Positions 36,640 to 46,054 of a stretch of 64,000 bases of DNA are shown here, piece by piece (within the stretch, counting starts at the first letter, position 1; every line of letters begins with the position of its first letter). Where the stretch lies: positions 29,488 to 93,487 of the forward strand of contig JADJMS010000008.1 of NCBI GenBank assembly GCA_016709495.1. The letters are read 5' to 3'. Source of the stretch: Candidatus Dechloromonas phosphorivorans. Its GTDB lineage: Bacteria > Pseudomonadota > Gammaproteobacteria > Burkholderiales > Rhodocyclaceae. A model generated the notes under the pieces. It did no database searches. It saw only the letters and a program-made list of their open reading frames with translations, and was not told the origin of the DNA. The position numbers and the translations under genes are program-made.

Positions 36640-37635
36640 TCAGCCGCCTGCCAACTCGACAACTACGCGCCCTTTGGCGCGACCGGCGACATATTCAGTA
36701 AAGGTCGCCGGCAACTCTTCAAAGGCGATCTTGCGCGACATGGATTCGAGGTGTGGTGGCCGCAAATCGCTGGCCAGACGTTGCCAGACATCTCGGCGGT
36801 AAGGTTCGCGGATGTAACCTGAATCAATACCGAGCAAGGAAACGCCACGCAGAATAAACGGCGCCACCGTCGTATTCAGTTTCATGCTGGCCGCCAGGCC
36901 AATGCTGGCAATTGTGCCACCCTGCTCCATCGTGCTGGCAATCCAGGCAAGAATGTCGCCGCCCAGATTATCGACAGCACCAGCCCATCGCCCTTTATCA
37001 AGCGGACGAATTTTTGACAGATCAATGCTTTGGCGCACCAACACCTCAGCCGCCCCCAAACTGCGCAGATAGCCGGCTTCGCTTTCCTTGCCGGTCAGCG
37101 CAACGACGTGATAACCAATTTTGGCCAGCATATCAACCGCCAGGCTACCGACACCGCCTGTTGCACCTGTCACGATAACCGAGCCCTTGGCCGGCGTCAG
37201 GCGATTCTCTTCCATGCGGACAATCGCCAGCGCAGCGGTAAAACCCGCCGTACCGAGCGCCATCGCTTCATATAGCGACAAACCGGCCGGTAGTGGAACC
37301 ACCCAATCAGCAGGTACTCGTGCAATTTCGGCATATCCACCATGATGGGCGACACCAATATCAAAACTAGTGGCGATTACCGGATCGCCAACCTTGAAAC
37401 GTGGGTCAGCACTCTTGATCACCACGCCAGAGAGATCTATCCCACCAACGCAGGGAAAGCGCCGGATAATCTTGCCAGCCCCGGTTGCCGCTAGCGCATC
37501 CTTGTAATTAACGCTGGAATAGGCAACACGAATGGTGACTTCACCGGCATCCAGTCGGCTCTCATCCATTTGAGTGATGGCACTGACAACCTGGCCATCT
37601 TGTTCTTCAATCAACAGGGCCTTAAAGGAATCCAT
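36640..37635 (-). CDS. acuI: Acrylyl-CoA reductase AcuI / YhdH family oxidoreductase
   Basis: 331-residue zinc-free medium-chain dehydrogenase/reductase that uses NADPH to reduce acrylyl-CoA to propionyl-CoA. Motifs: MDSFKALLIEEQDGQV opening of YhdH/AcuI, VAYSSVNYKDALAATG, GIDLSGVV, Rossmann GSVIVTGATGGVGSLAVDMLAKIGYHVVALTGK, and LLGIDSGYIREPYRRDVWQRLA near the C-terminus. With prpE on the same strand it suggests a three-carbon acyl-CoA module. It may detoxify acrylyl-CoA formed from DMSP-like or propionate routes (inference). Confidence 0.9.
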   Translation of the reverse strand: MDSFKALLIEEQDGQVVSAITQMDESRLDAGEVTIRVAYSSVNYKDALAATGAGKIIRRFPCVGGIDLSGVVIKSADPRFKVGDPVIATSFDIGVAHHGGYAEIARVPADWVVPLPAGLSLYEAMALGTAGFTAALAIVRMEENRLTPAKGSVIVTGATGGVGSLAVDMLAKIGYHVVALTGKESEAGYLRSLGAAEVLVRQSIDLSKIRPLDKGRWAGAVDNLGGDILAWIASTMEQGGTIASIGLAASMKLNTTVAPFILRGVSLLGIDSGYIREPYRRDVWQRLASDLRPPHLESMSRKIAFEELPATFTEYVAGRAKGRVVVELAGG

Positions 37636-37775
37636 TTATCGACCTCGCGCCTAGGGGAAGGAAATTGTATTCATAATTACGGATTATGAACATAGTTCCG
37701 AGCAGCAGATTTTGTATATCAGGAAACGCTATAGAGGCTTTACAAAGCATCGGTTTTCACCTACATTTCGGGCCT

Positions 37776-38279
37776 ATGCGAAAAGTTCTAAGAGCCCTAC
37801 TCCTTTCCACTGCCTTCGCCTTTAGCGCGAATGCAGTGGTCGCTGCCGAACCGGCGCGCAAAGCTGAAGAACCTTCCTTTCTCGAACGCTACACCAATGC
37901 TGCGCAGGATGTCATCCTGCAAGGCCTGAAACTGGTGGGTGTGCGTTATCGCCTCGGCGGTAACGACGAAGATAGCGGACTGGATTGCAGCGGCTTTGTT
38001 CGCCTGGTTTTCAAAGACAGCATTGGTGCTTCGCTCCCGCGCACAGCGCGTGAAATGAGCGAAGTTGGTCAAACAGTTGATACCAGCCAGTTGAAACCCG
38101 GTGATCTGGTTTTCTTCAATACCATGCGGCGCACTTTCTCGCATGTTGGCATTTACCTTGGTGACAACCACTTCCTGCACGCGCCGCGTACCGGCGCGGA
38201 AGTACGCGTCGAGAGTATGGAAAACAGTTATTGGGTACAACGCTACAACGGCGCCCGACGAATAATCGAAGGTAACTGA
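37776..38279 (+). CDS. NlpC/P60 family peptidoglycan hydrolase
   Basis: 167 residues with a signal peptide (VLRALLLSTAFAFSANAVVAA). The NlpC/P60 domain has the catalytic Cys71 in SGLDCSGFVRLVF, His123 in FSHVGIYLGDN and His135 in FLHAPRTGAEV. It cuts peptide stems, usually between D-Glu and diaminopimelate, in the periplasm. ATG 37776 starts the signal; a longer in-frame start at 37686 lacks one. A terminator follows directly. Confidence 0.9.
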   Translation: MRKVLRALLLSTAFAFSANAVVAAEPARKAEEPSFLERYTNAAQDVILQGLKLVGVRYRLGGNDEDSGLDCSGFVRLVFKDSIGASLPRTAREMSEVGQTVDTSQLKPGDLVFFNTMRRTFSHVGIYLGDNHFLHAPRTGAEVRVESMENSYWVQRYNGARRIIEGN

Positions 38280-38285
38280 TCAGAG

Positions 38286-38312
38286 AATGCGGCGAATTTG
38301 CCGCATTTTTTT
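38286..38312 (+). terminator. Intrinsic terminator after NlpC/P60 gene
   Basis: Stem AATGCGGC / GCCGCATT with a 6-base loop and seven T. Confidence 0.85.
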
Positions 38313-38323
38313 CACCATTTTTC

Positions 38324-38342
38324 GATAACAGTTCTCATTTAC
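38324..38342 (+). promoter_or_regulatory. Candidate Fur box upstream of the iron-binding protein gene
   Basis: GATAACAGTTCTCATTTAC matches 12 of 19 positions of the Fur consensus GATAATGATAATCATTATC and lies 60 bases before an iron-uptake gene. A similar CATTCTCATTA stretch follows closer to the gene. Confidence 0.45.
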
Positions 38343-38401
38343 AAAATTGCAATCGGCTTGTAAACTGCACGCATTCTCATTACCAAACCGGGAGCATGTG
38401 C

Positions 38402-39412
38402 ATGAAATTGAAAACCACCCTGTTGGCCACGGCGATTGCATCTCTTGCATTCGCAGTTCAAGCCGAAGAACTGAATCTGTATTCCGCTCGCCACTACCAG
38501 ACAGACGAGGCGCTTTACAGCAATTTCACCAAGCAAACCGGAATCAAGATCAATCGCATCGAAGGCAAGGAAGATGAACTGCTTGAGCGGATCAAGAATG
38601 AAGGCAGCAACAGCCCGGCGGATATTTTCCTCACGGTAGATGCAGCTCGTCTGGCCAAGGCGCACGAACTCGGTCTATTCACGCCAATTTCATCCAAAGT
38701 TCTCGAATCGCGGATTCCGACCCATCTGCATACCGACGATTGGTACTCCTTCTCAACCCGCGCCCGCGTCATCATTTACAACAAATCGTCAGTCAAAGCC
38801 GAGGACGTTCAAAATTATGCTGACTTGGCCAATCCGAAACTCAAGGGCAAATTCTGCTCGCGCTCCGGTTCACACCCTTACAACCTGTCGTTGATGGCCT
38901 CGGTTATCGCGCACGATGGCGAAGCCAAGGCTGAAGAGTGGGCCAAGGGCATGGTGGCCAATTTCGCTCGCGCGCCCAAGGGCGGTGACACCGATCAGAT
39001 CAAGGCTGTTTCAGCCGGCGAATGTGGCGTCGCATTATCCAACACCTATTACGTTGCCCGTCTGTTACGGTCAACCAAGGTTGAAGAGTTAAAAATGATG
39101 GAAAAAGTTGGTGTTGTCTGGCCAAATCAGGCGACGACCGGCACGCACATCAATGTTTCTGGCGGTGGCGTGCTGAAAACGGCGCCGAACAAGGCAGCAG
39201 CGATCAAGTTTATGGAATACCTGGCCTCGGATGAGGCGCAGCGCTATTTTGCCGATGGCAATAACGAATGGCCGGCAGTTGAAAGCGTCAAGGTCGCCAA
39301 TCCGGCGCTGGATGCACTCGGTAAATTCAAGGCCGACACCTTGCCGGTCAAGAATCTCGCCATGTATCAAACCAAAGCCCAGATGATTTTCGACCGCGCC
39401 GGCTTCAAGTAA
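38402..39412 (+). CDS. fbpA: Ferric iron ABC transporter substrate-binding protein
   Basis: 336 residues, FbpA/FutA type periplasmic Fe(III)-binding protein. Signal peptide MKLKTTLLATAIASLAFAVQA, then EELNLYSARHYQTDEALYSNFTKQTG with the Tyr-containing 'YSARHY' motif, and the C-lobe CGVALSNTYYVARLL, whose paired Tyr residues coordinate iron. The GGGAG site favours ATG 38402 over 38396. With fbpB and fbpC it forms a full importer, though fbpB is on the opposite strand. Probably repressed by Fur. Confidence 0.92.
   Translation: MKLKTTLLATAIASLAFAVQAEELNLYSARHYQTDEALYSNFTKQTGIKINRIEGKEDELLERIKNEGSNSPADIFLTVDAARLAKAHELGLFTPISSKVLESRIPTHLHTDDWYSFSTRARVIIYNKSSVKAEDVQNYADLANPKLKGKFCSRSGSHPYNLSLMASVIAHDGEAKAEEWAKGMVANFARAPKGGDTDQIKAVSAGECGVALSNTYYVARLLRSTKVEELKMMEKVGVVWPNQATTGTHINVSGGGVLKTAPNKAAAIKFMEYLASDEAQRYFADGNNEWPAVESVKVANPALDALGKFKADTLPVKNLAMYQTKAQMIFDRAGFK
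39064..39075 (+). repeat. Dispersed 12-mer GTTACGGTCRAC, exact copy (A form)
   Basis: Inside fbpA, read as Leu-Arg-Ser-Thr, a third frame compared with other copies. Confidence 0.85.
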
Positions 39413-39430
39413 CAACATTTTTATGTTCTG

Positions 39431-39453
39431 CGCCCCGCCACGCGGGGCGTTTT
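39431..39453. terminator. Intrinsic terminator between convergent fbpA and fbpB
   Basis: Stem CGCCCCGC / GCGGGGCG with a 3-base loop followed by TTTTC on the + strand. Confidence 0.8.
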
Positions 39454-41086
39454 CATTTCCGACTGCGGGAAATCTGGCGGGAAATCGCGATCAGCGGCAA
39501 AAGGCCGACAGCAACAATTGCCAGCGATGCAGTCGATGCTTCCGCCAGCCGCTCGTCGGAAGCCAGCGTATAGGCTTGTGTAGCCAGCGTATCGAAATTG
39601 AAGGGGCGCATGACGAGGGTGGCCGGCAACTCCTTCATTACATCAACGAAGACCAGCAAACCCGCCGTCAACAGACTGCCACGCAGCATTGGAATATGCA
39701 CGCGGCGCAGGGTTTCACTTTGCCCAAGACCCAGGCTGCGTGCTGCGTCATCCATGCTTGGTGTGATTTTGGCCAGGCTCGATTCAATACTATGCAGCGC
39801 GACGCCAGGACGCGCACCAGATATGCGTAGATCAAGGCAGCGATGCCGCCGGTCAACAACAAACCAGGATTATAACCAAACCAGGCCAGCCATTGCCCGG
39901 CCAGCCAGTTATCAAGTCGCGTCACCGGAATCAGCACACCGACGGCGATGACAGCCCCCGGCACGGCATAACCCAATCCGACCAAGCGGTTCAGGCCATT
40001 GGCCAGAGTCGTTTTCGATAAACGCGCACCATAAGCCAGCAGCAAGGCGAGCAGGACGGCTATGCCGGCAGTAATACTGGCCAGCACGAAACTGTTGCGC
40101 GCCAGCATGATGAAGCGCTCGCCAAACTGCGCATCGCCTTCGGTCAACGCCATTTTGAGCAGCAAAAAAGCCGGCAGGATGAAGCCCAGCAGCAAAGGCA
40201 AACTGCAAACAATAATCGCCAGCGCTGCGGGCAGGCCGGACAAATGCGCCCCTGCCATCGGTCGATTGCGGCCGGTTGTGTTGTTGTAGCGGGCGCGGCC
40301 ACGCGAGATGCGCTCAACCATTAACAAAAACAGTACGAAACCGAGCAACATCGAGGCCAACTGCGCTGCCGCAACGCGATCACCGAGTGAAAACCAGGCG
40401 CGATAAATACCCGTTGTGAAGGTGTTGACCGCGAAATAGGCCACCGTACCGTAATCAGCCAGCGTTTCCATTAAAACCAGGGCAATGCCCGCCGCAATGG
40501 CAGGGCGTGCAAGTGGCAGCGAGACGGCAAAAAAAGCGCGCCACGGCCCCATGCCCAAAGTACGTGCGGCTTCGAGCATGCCACTGGCGCGTTCAAGAAA
40601 GGCGCTGCGCGCCAACAGATAAACATACGGGTAAAGCACACAAACGAACATCAGCACGGCACCGGGCAAGGTGCGTATGTCGGGAAACCAGTAATCGCCG
40701 TGTTGCCAGCCAAAGGTTTCGCGCAGAGCCGTTTGTACCGGGCCAACAAACTGTAAAAAATCGGTATATACGTAAGCCATGACGTAGGCGGGCATCGCCA
40801 TCGGCAAGACCAGCGCCCATTCAAAAATCCGCCGCCCGGGGAATTCGTGCATGGTCGTCAGCCAGGCCGTGGCGACGCCGATCAGCCCGACACCGGCACC
40901 CACGCCAAGGCACAACCAAAGCGTGTTGGCAATGTAGTCAGGCAATACGGTCTGGGAGAGATGCGTCCAGGTGCTGCTGGTGCCGCCGACAAACAGATTC
41001 AAGCCGACGCTGGCCACCGGCAAACCGGCAAGCAGCGCCACCACGAGGGCAATAATCAACAGGGGAGTAAGAAGGGCTGCGCGCAT
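39453..41086 (-). pseudogene. fbpB: Ferric iron ABC transporter permease FbpB, one frameshift
   Basis: About 544 residues when joined, with some 12 membrane helices in two fused permease halves. Coupling loops: EAARTLGMGPWRAFFAVSLPLARPAIAAG in the first half and DDAARSLGLGQSETLRRVHIPMLRGSL in the second, both matching the EAA motif of importer permeases. The break near 39808 is fixed by one base to read LAVALHSIESSLAKITPSMD. I chose ATG 41086 (MRAALLTPLLIIALVV). It is divergent from fbpC with a 28-base gap, so their promoters must overlap. Confidence 0.87.
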
Positions 41087-41114
41087 AAGGGTGATGCGAA
41101 TTATAATCAACCGC

Positions 41115-42275
41115 ATGGCTCAACTCGAACTAAATGGCGTTGTTCAGCGCTACGGAAAAACCACCGTCGTCGATGGCGTCGATTTGCGCCTTGAAGCGGG
41201 GCAGATTGCCTGTCTGCTCGGCCCATCCGGTTGCGGCAAAACAACCTTGCTGCGCTGCATTGCCGGCTTTGAGGAAATTGCCGGTGGCGAGATCAGCCTG
41301 CATGGGCATATTGTCAGCCGGCCAGGGCAGCGCGTGGCGCCGGAAAAGCGGCGAATTGGCATGGTCTTTCAGGATTACGCGCTGTTTCCACATTTGAGCG
41401 TGGAAGAAAACGTCGCCTTCGGCCTCGGCCGCAAACCCCAGGAAGACGCCCACTTGCGCGTGCGCCAGTTGCTGGCAACCGTAGGGCTTTCCGGTCAGGG
41501 CAATAAATTTCCGCACGAACTTTCGGGCGGGCAGCAACAACAGGTGGCTTTAGCCCGGGCACTGGCCCCCAGACCTGAATTGATCCTGCTCGACGAGCCT
41601 TTCTCGAATCTCGATGTCGGCCTGCGTGAGCGGCTTTCGGTTGAAGTTCGCGAGATTCTCAAACGCGAAGGATCAACCGCCGTGATGGTTACACACGATC
41701 AGAATGAAGCCTTCGCCATGGCGGACCACATCGGCATCATGTACGAGGGCCGCATTCAGCAATGGGATATACCGTACAACCTCTATCACCGCCCGGCCAA
41801 CCGATTTGTGGCTGATTTCATCGGCCAGGGCGTGCTGGTGCCAGGAATTGTCGGCATTCAAAACAGTGTGCGCATGGAACTTGGCACACTGACGTCGGAT
41901 ACGCCGGTCGAATGCAACGAAACCTGCGCCCACTGCGACAACGGTTGCAAGGTAGACATCCTGCTCCGCCCGGACGACATCGTTCATGACGACCAGAGCA
42001 AACTGCAGGCCGAAGTGCTGCACAAAGCCTTTCGTGGTGCCGACATTCTTTACACGCTGCGCTTGGCCAGCGGCACTGAAGTGCTATCGCTGGTGCCCTC
42101 ACATCACAATCATGCGCTGGGCGAAAAAATCGGCATTCGCCTGGATGCTGATCACGTCATTGCCTTCAAGAGCAGCGACGAATGTGATGACCCCAATTGC
42201 GAGGTTAAAGTCAGCCCTCAGCCCCAACCAATAAACTGGTTGGGCGAAAAAAGCGGCGTTCAGGACGCCCACTAA
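41115..42275 (+). CDS. fbpC: Ferric iron ABC transporter ATP-binding protein
   Basis: 386 residues. ATPase domain: Walker A LLGPSGCGKTTLLRCIAG, Q-loop MVFQDYALFPHLSVEENVAFGL, signature LSGGQQQQVALARALA, Walker B ELILLDEPFSNLDV, H-loop MVTHDQNEAFAMAD. The C-terminal regulatory region (from about 245) contains a Cys cluster CNETCAHCDNGC at residues 267-278, a His group (SHHNHALG) and CDDPNC near the end, which could bind a metal. ATG 41115 is the canonical MAQLELNGV start. A CCCAACCA/TGGTTGGG hairpin lies in its last codons. Confidence 0.92.
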   Translation: MAQLELNGVVQRYGKTTVVDGVDLRLEAGQIACLLGPSGCGKTTLLRCIAGFEEIAGGEISLHGHIVSRPGQRVAPEKRRIGMVFQDYALFPHLSVEENVAFGLGRKPQEDAHLRVRQLLATVGLSGQGNKFPHELSGGQQQQVALARALAPRPELILLDEPFSNLDVGLRERLSVEVREILKREGSTAVMVTHDQNEAFAMADHIGIMYEGRIQQWDIPYNLYHRPANRFVADFIGQGVLVPGIVGIQNSVRMELGTLTSDTPVECNETCAHCDNGCKVDILLRPDDIVHDDQSKLQAEVLHKAFRGADILYTLRLASGTEVLSLVPSHHNHALGEKIGIRLDADHVIAFKSSDECDDPNCEVKVSPQPQPINWLGEKSGVQDAH

Positions 42276-42287
42276 GTTACCACGCCC

Positions 42288-42992
42288 ATGATCCCATTTC
42301 TCGGACCACTCGACCCTTTTCCGCCGGTCGAGCTGGCCAGGGAAGACATGGGCGGCCTGCTGGCTGTCGGCGCCAATCTCGCACCAGACCGTATTCTTGA
42401 TGCCTATCGGCGCGGCATTTTCCCGTGGGGCACGGTTGAAGGACAGCCGCTCTGGTACAGCCCCGATCCGCGTATGGTGCTGTTTCCTGAAGAATTCCGC
42501 CTGACTCGCTCGCTGCGCAAAACCTTACGCGGCCAAAATTACGAAGTCCGCTTCGACCATGATTTTCCTGCCACCATTGCCGCCTGTTCAAAAACTCCGC
42601 GACCAGGGCAGGATGGAACCTGGATTTCGCCGGAGATGATGAACGCCTATATTCGTCTGCATGAACTTGGTTGGGCACATTCGGTCGAAACCTATGTCGA
42701 AGGCGATCTGGTCGGTGGACTGTATGGACTGGCCATCGGACGCATGTTTTATGGAGAATCGATGTTCAGCCGCTGCAGTAATGCCTCGAAAATCGCCTTC
42801 GCCCACCTCGTCCGCCGGCTGGACGAGCAGCAATTCGGCATGATCGATTGCCAGATGCGTACCGAACACCTCGCCTCGCTCGGCGGCCGCGAAATTGAAC
42901 GGAACAAATTTTTAAGCCATTTACGGGCGTTAACCGCAACAGGTGAAGCGCGCACCGATTGGCGCGCCTCCAACACCGAATTTGCGTGGTAG
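42288..42992 (+). CDS. aat: Leucyl/phenylalanyl-tRNA--protein transferase
   Basis: 234 residues. Adds Leu or Phe from tRNA to proteins with N-terminal Arg or Lys, marking them for ClpAP. Visible: FPPVELAREDMGGLLAVGANL, AYRRGIFPWGTVEGQPLWYSPDPR, GTWISPEMMNAYIRLHELGWAHSVE, GLYGLAIGRMFYGESMFSR and IDCQMRTEHLASLGGREIER. All conserved blocks are intact. It lies 3 bases before bpt, the second N-end-rule transferase. Confidence 0.97.
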   Translation: MIPFLGPLDPFPPVELAREDMGGLLAVGANLAPDRILDAYRRGIFPWGTVEGQPLWYSPDPRMVLFPEEFRLTRSLRKTLRGQNYEVRFDHDFPATIAACSKTPRPGQDGTWISPEMMNAYIRLHELGWAHSVETYVEGDLVGGLYGLAIGRMFYGESMFSRCSNASKIAFAHLVRRLDEQQFGMIDCQMRTEHLASLGGREIERNKFLSHLRALTATGEARTDWRASNTEFAW

Positions 42993-42995
42993 ATC

Positions 42996-43745
42996 ATGTC
43001 GCACTCCAACGACGCCGCCCTGCCCTTTTCCCTGCTGCAGTTTTACGCCACCTCACCATATCCGTGCAGTTATCTGCCGGAGCGGCAGGCGCGTTCGCAG
43101 GTCGCAACGCCGGCTCACCTGATCAACGATACGGTTTACAGTTCGCTGGTCCGCGCCGGCTTCCGGCGCAGTGGCATTTTCACCTATCGGCCACATTGCG
43201 ATGGTTGCCAGGCCTGCGTTCCCGTTCGTTTGCCCGTCGTTCAACTCGTCACCAGCCGCAGCCAGCGCCGGGCCGCGCAGCGCCATAGCAATCTCGTCGC
43301 ACGCGAGGTGCCGCTGCTTTTTGACAGTACTCACTACGCGCTCTACGTACGCTACCAGCAGGCTCGCCACCCCGGCGGCGGGATGGACGATGACAATCAC
43401 GAGCAGTACGCCCACTTTCTGCTGCAAAGCCGGGTTGATACACGGCTGATCGAGTTTTCCGAAAATGGCGAAGTGCGCATGGTCAGCCTGATAGATGTGC
43501 TGGATGATGGCTTGTCATCGGTCTACACCTTCTACGACCCCGATCTGCCGCAGACCAGCTTCGGCACCTACAACATCGTCTGGCAGGCCGCCCAATGCCG
43601 CGCCCTTGGTTTGCCCTACCTCTACCTCGGCTACTGGATTGCCGAAAGCCGAAAAATGGCCTACAAAGCCGCCTTTAACCCCATCGAAGGCTACCTTGCC
43701 GGACAATGGCGACCACTCCCCAAAACCCCTTTGCCGAACCCATGA
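42996..43745 (+). CDS. bpt: Arginyl-tRNA--protein transferase type Bpt (leucylates Asp/Glu N-termini)
   Basis: 249 residues, ATE1-like. N-terminal Cys set PCSYLPERQARSQVATP and HCDGCQACVPVRLPV; core YRYQQARHPGGGMDD matches the family YxxYxxxRHP motif; SSVYTFYDPD; then LPYLYLGYWIAESRKMAYKAAFNPIEGYL. Bacterial Bpt attaches Leu to proteins starting with Asp or Glu. Co-transcribed with aat, and its stop overlaps the next start by 4 bases. Confidence 0.95.
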   Translation: MSHSNDAALPFSLLQFYATSPYPCSYLPERQARSQVATPAHLINDTVYSSLVRAGFRRSGIFTYRPHCDGCQACVPVRLPVVQLVTSRSQRRAAQRHSNLVAREVPLLFDSTHYALYVRYQQARHPGGGMDDDNHEQYAHFLLQSRVDTRLIEFSENGEVRMVSLIDVLDDGLSSVYTFYDPDLPQTSFGTYNIVWQAAQCRALGLPYLYLGYWIAESRKMAYKAAFNPIEGYLAGQWRPLPKTPLPNP

Positions 43746-44431
43746 AAAAACTGCTGATTACCCTTGCCCTGATCCCCGGCACCGTCCTCGCTGGCGAACC
43801 CGCGACGACCTACACCTGCGACGACGGCAGCAAAATGGCGGTCACTTACTGACCGGCTGACCCTGATGGTCGCCCGCTCGCCACCCTCGGCATTGGCGGC
43901 AACACCCAGACGCTGGCGCTGATCCCCTCCGCCTCCGGCACCCACTACCGGGGCGATGGCGCCAATTTCTACACCAAAGGGGATGACGCCATTTTTGACG
44001 ATGGCAAAGGTCAAATGCGCCGCTGCACCCGGGGCGATACGCCTCCACCCCTGCCGGCGCAAGCACAACCACCGGCAGTCAGCAGCTTCGTCGACATCGG
44101 CGGCAGTGTCACCTACCGCCAGCGCATCGCCCTCCCGCCCGATGCCATCCTCACCGTACGCGTTCAGGACACCAGCCGTGCCGATGCCAAGGCCCGCACC
44201 CTGGCCGAGCAGACCATAGAACTCGGCGGCCAGCAGGTACCGATTAATTTCCAGCTCACCGTCGACCGCGACCTGATCGGGAAAAAAGCGCGCCTTACCT
44301 TGGCTGCCCGCATCGAACGCCGGGGCAAACTATTGTTCATCAATGATCAGTCCTACCCGGTCAAACTCATTGATGGCAAAAGCCATAGCGAAATGATCCT
44401 GCGTCAGGTTGGCGCAGCACGTGGGCGATAA
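43742..44431 (+). pseudogene. MliC-YbaY fusion protein with in-frame UGA
   Basis: About 229 codons in one frame interrupted by TGA at 43850-43852 (codon 37). Signal peptide MKKLLITLALIPGTVLA, then a MliC-like C-type lysozyme inhibitor domain (TTYTCDDGSKMAVTY, stop, PADPDGRPLATL, FDDGKGQMRRC) with its two Cys, then a YbaY-like domain (VTYRQRIALPPDAILTVRVQDTS, QTIELGGQQVPINFQLTVD). The region after the stop remains open and conserved. Either TGG was read as TGA or the gene is newly inactivated. Its start overlaps the bpt stop. Confidence 0.75.
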
Positions 44432-44517
44432 AGTTCGGCCTTTGTGCTGCATCAAGGCGGGCTCCTCGTGCGCCATGCGAGAGTGCCGGCCTTGATGCAA
44501 CTCCAAAACGAAAACCT

Positions 44518-45681
44518 GTGATTTCCTCAAAGCACCCCTTCTGGCTGGTCGGCTTCCGGCCTTTCTTCAGCCTCGCCTGCCTTGCCGGCCTGAGCCTGCC
44601 GATTCTCTGGATACTTGTCCTCAAAGGCGTTCTGCCGGCGCCCAACGCCGCTTTTTCGCCGACCCAGTGGCACGCTCACGAAATGTTCTACGGTTTCGGC
44701 TGGGCGGTACTTGGCGGCTTTCTGCTCACCTCGACCAAAAACTGGGTCAATGTGCGCGGCTATCACGGTGGCGTGCTGATCTATCTCACCGCTGCCTGGC
44801 TGGTTGAACGCTTGGTCATTGCCTTTGGCGGGCACTTGCCAGCGGTATTGTTCTGGCTCGGCAGCCAGCTTTTCCTGATCAGTATCGTCGCGCTCTTGCT
44901 CGCCACCCTGATTCGCCATCGCCACACGGATGGCTACCGCCGCGACAACCTGTTTTTCCTGCTCATCCTGCCGACTTTCGGTCTCGCCAAGATACTCATC
45001 CTCCTCCCCGACAGCTTTCACCTCGGCTGGACGATGACCCTCGGTCTCTTCCGCGTCGCTTTTCTGGTCATGCTCGAGCGCACGCTGACCCAGTTCATGA
45101 AGAGTATTTTCAAGGTCGACATCCTGCGCCATCCGCTGCTCGACAACAGCATCAAGGTACTCGGCATTTTGTTGGTGGCTGCCGCCTTCGTCCCGCCCGC
45201 CATCGCCGCCGCTTTCAGCCTGTTGCTGGCCACCCTGCTGCTGATTCGCTTTGCATTCTGGCACCCGCTCAAGGCTTTCAGCCGGCTCGACGTCGGCATC
45301 ATGTATCTCGGTTATCTCGCCATCACCGGCCAGTTGTTGATCGAAGCATCCAGCCTCGCCTTCAACATTGCCTGGGTCGGCAGCGTTGGGGTGCACGTAT
45401 TCACCTTCGGCGCCATGGGCCTCGTCATTCCTGCCATGATGATCCGCATTGCCAACGGCCACACCGGGCGCAAGGTAGCCTTTGGCGCTTACGAAAAAAC
45501 TGTTTTGTGGATCATGATTCTCGCCTTCGCCCTGCGCCTGATCGGCCCGCAACTCGCCCCCGGCATATACCTGCGCTGGCTGGACATGGCCGCCACCTGC
45601 TGGTTTGTCGCCTTCCTGCTGTTAGGATGGCGCTTCATCCCCTATTTTTACAGGCCGCGAATTGATGGCAAGGAACATTAA
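44518..45681 (+). CDS. NnrS family heme-copper membrane protein
   Basis: 387 residues with about 12 membrane helices. Family hallmarks: FWLVGFRPFFSLACLAG, WHAHEMFYGFGWAVLGGFLLTSTKNW with conserved His residues, and GVHVFTFGAMGLVIPAMMIRIANGHTGR. NnrS proteins protect against nitric oxide and nitrosative stress and in one species contain heme and copper. A GTG start at 44518 is assumed. It stands apart from denitrification genes here. Confidence 0.88.
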   Translation: MISSKHPFWLVGFRPFFSLACLAGLSLPILWILVLKGVLPAPNAAFSPTQWHAHEMFYGFGWAVLGGFLLTSTKNWVNVRGYHGGVLIYLTAAWLVERLVIAFGGHLPAVLFWLGSQLFLISIVALLLATLIRHRHTDGYRRDNLFFLLILPTFGLAKILILLPDSFHLGWTMTLGLFRVAFLVMLERTLTQFMKSIFKVDILRHPLLDNSIKVLGILLVAAAFVPPAIAAAFSLLLATLLLIRFAFWHPLKAFSRLDVGIMYLGYLAITGQLLIEASSLAFNIAWVGSVGVHVFTFGAMGLVIPAMMIRIANGHTGRKVAFGAYEKTVLWIMILAFALRLIGPQLAPGIYLRWLDMAATCWFVAFLLLGWRFIPYFYRPRIDGKEH

Positions 45682-46054
45682 ACACTTCATTTTCAGTGCA
45701 AGCCTGCTCGCGCTTTCCAGCGCGGCATTCGCTGAATCGGTTGTCTGCCATGTCAGCTATGGCGGCACCACACAGTTGGTTGAGGCACTCCCGGTCAGTT
45801 CGCCCTACCGGGTTTCACCGGTATCGATTGGCTCCTATTTCCTGTTCCGTATCGTCTTTCAGAAAGAGCCCGCCGAGCTCGCCAACATCAAGCTCTACAC
45901 CTACGCTGACCGTGACAGCGGGCCGGTAATCATCCATCAAGCCAGCTACGCTTTTCCATCGACTAATACTGCGGTCTACGGTTTTAGCGGGCTGAATTTT
46001 GTCTATGAGCCAGTGCGCGATGGCGAACTGCAATACTGGTGTGAAATAAAATGA
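45665..46054 (+). CDS. Hypothetical secreted protein, 129 aa
   Basis: Signal peptide (HFIFSASLLALSSAAFA) followed by about 105 residues with a Cys near each end (ESVVCHVSYGG and LQYWCEIK), which probably form a disulfide around a beta-rich fold. I do not recognise the family. It overlaps the NnrS stop by 17 bases and the CapA start by 4 bases, so it is part of a tightly coupled run of genes. Confidence 0.65.
   Translation: MARNIKHFIFSASLLALSSAAFAESVVCHVSYGGTTQLVEALPVSSPYRVSPVSIGSYFLFRIVFQKEPAELANIKLYTYADRDSGPVIIHQASYAFPSTNTAVYGFSGLNFVYEPVRDGELQYWCEIK

Noticed and set aside
42223..42244. CCCAACCA/TGGTTGGG hairpin as terminator of fbpC
   Set aside because: It lies within the last codons and is followed by A-rich, not T-rich, DNA on the + strand; probably only a local palindrome.
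43850..43852. UGA as selenocysteine codon in the MliC-YbaY gene
   Set aside because: No SECIS-like hairpin directly after it was evident, and the position is not a known redox site in MliC; error or mutation is simpler.
44527..45552. Long antisense frame (341 codons) across the NnrS gene
   Set aside because: Highly charged antisense of a membrane protein gene, with no motif; the sense frame is clearly NnrS.
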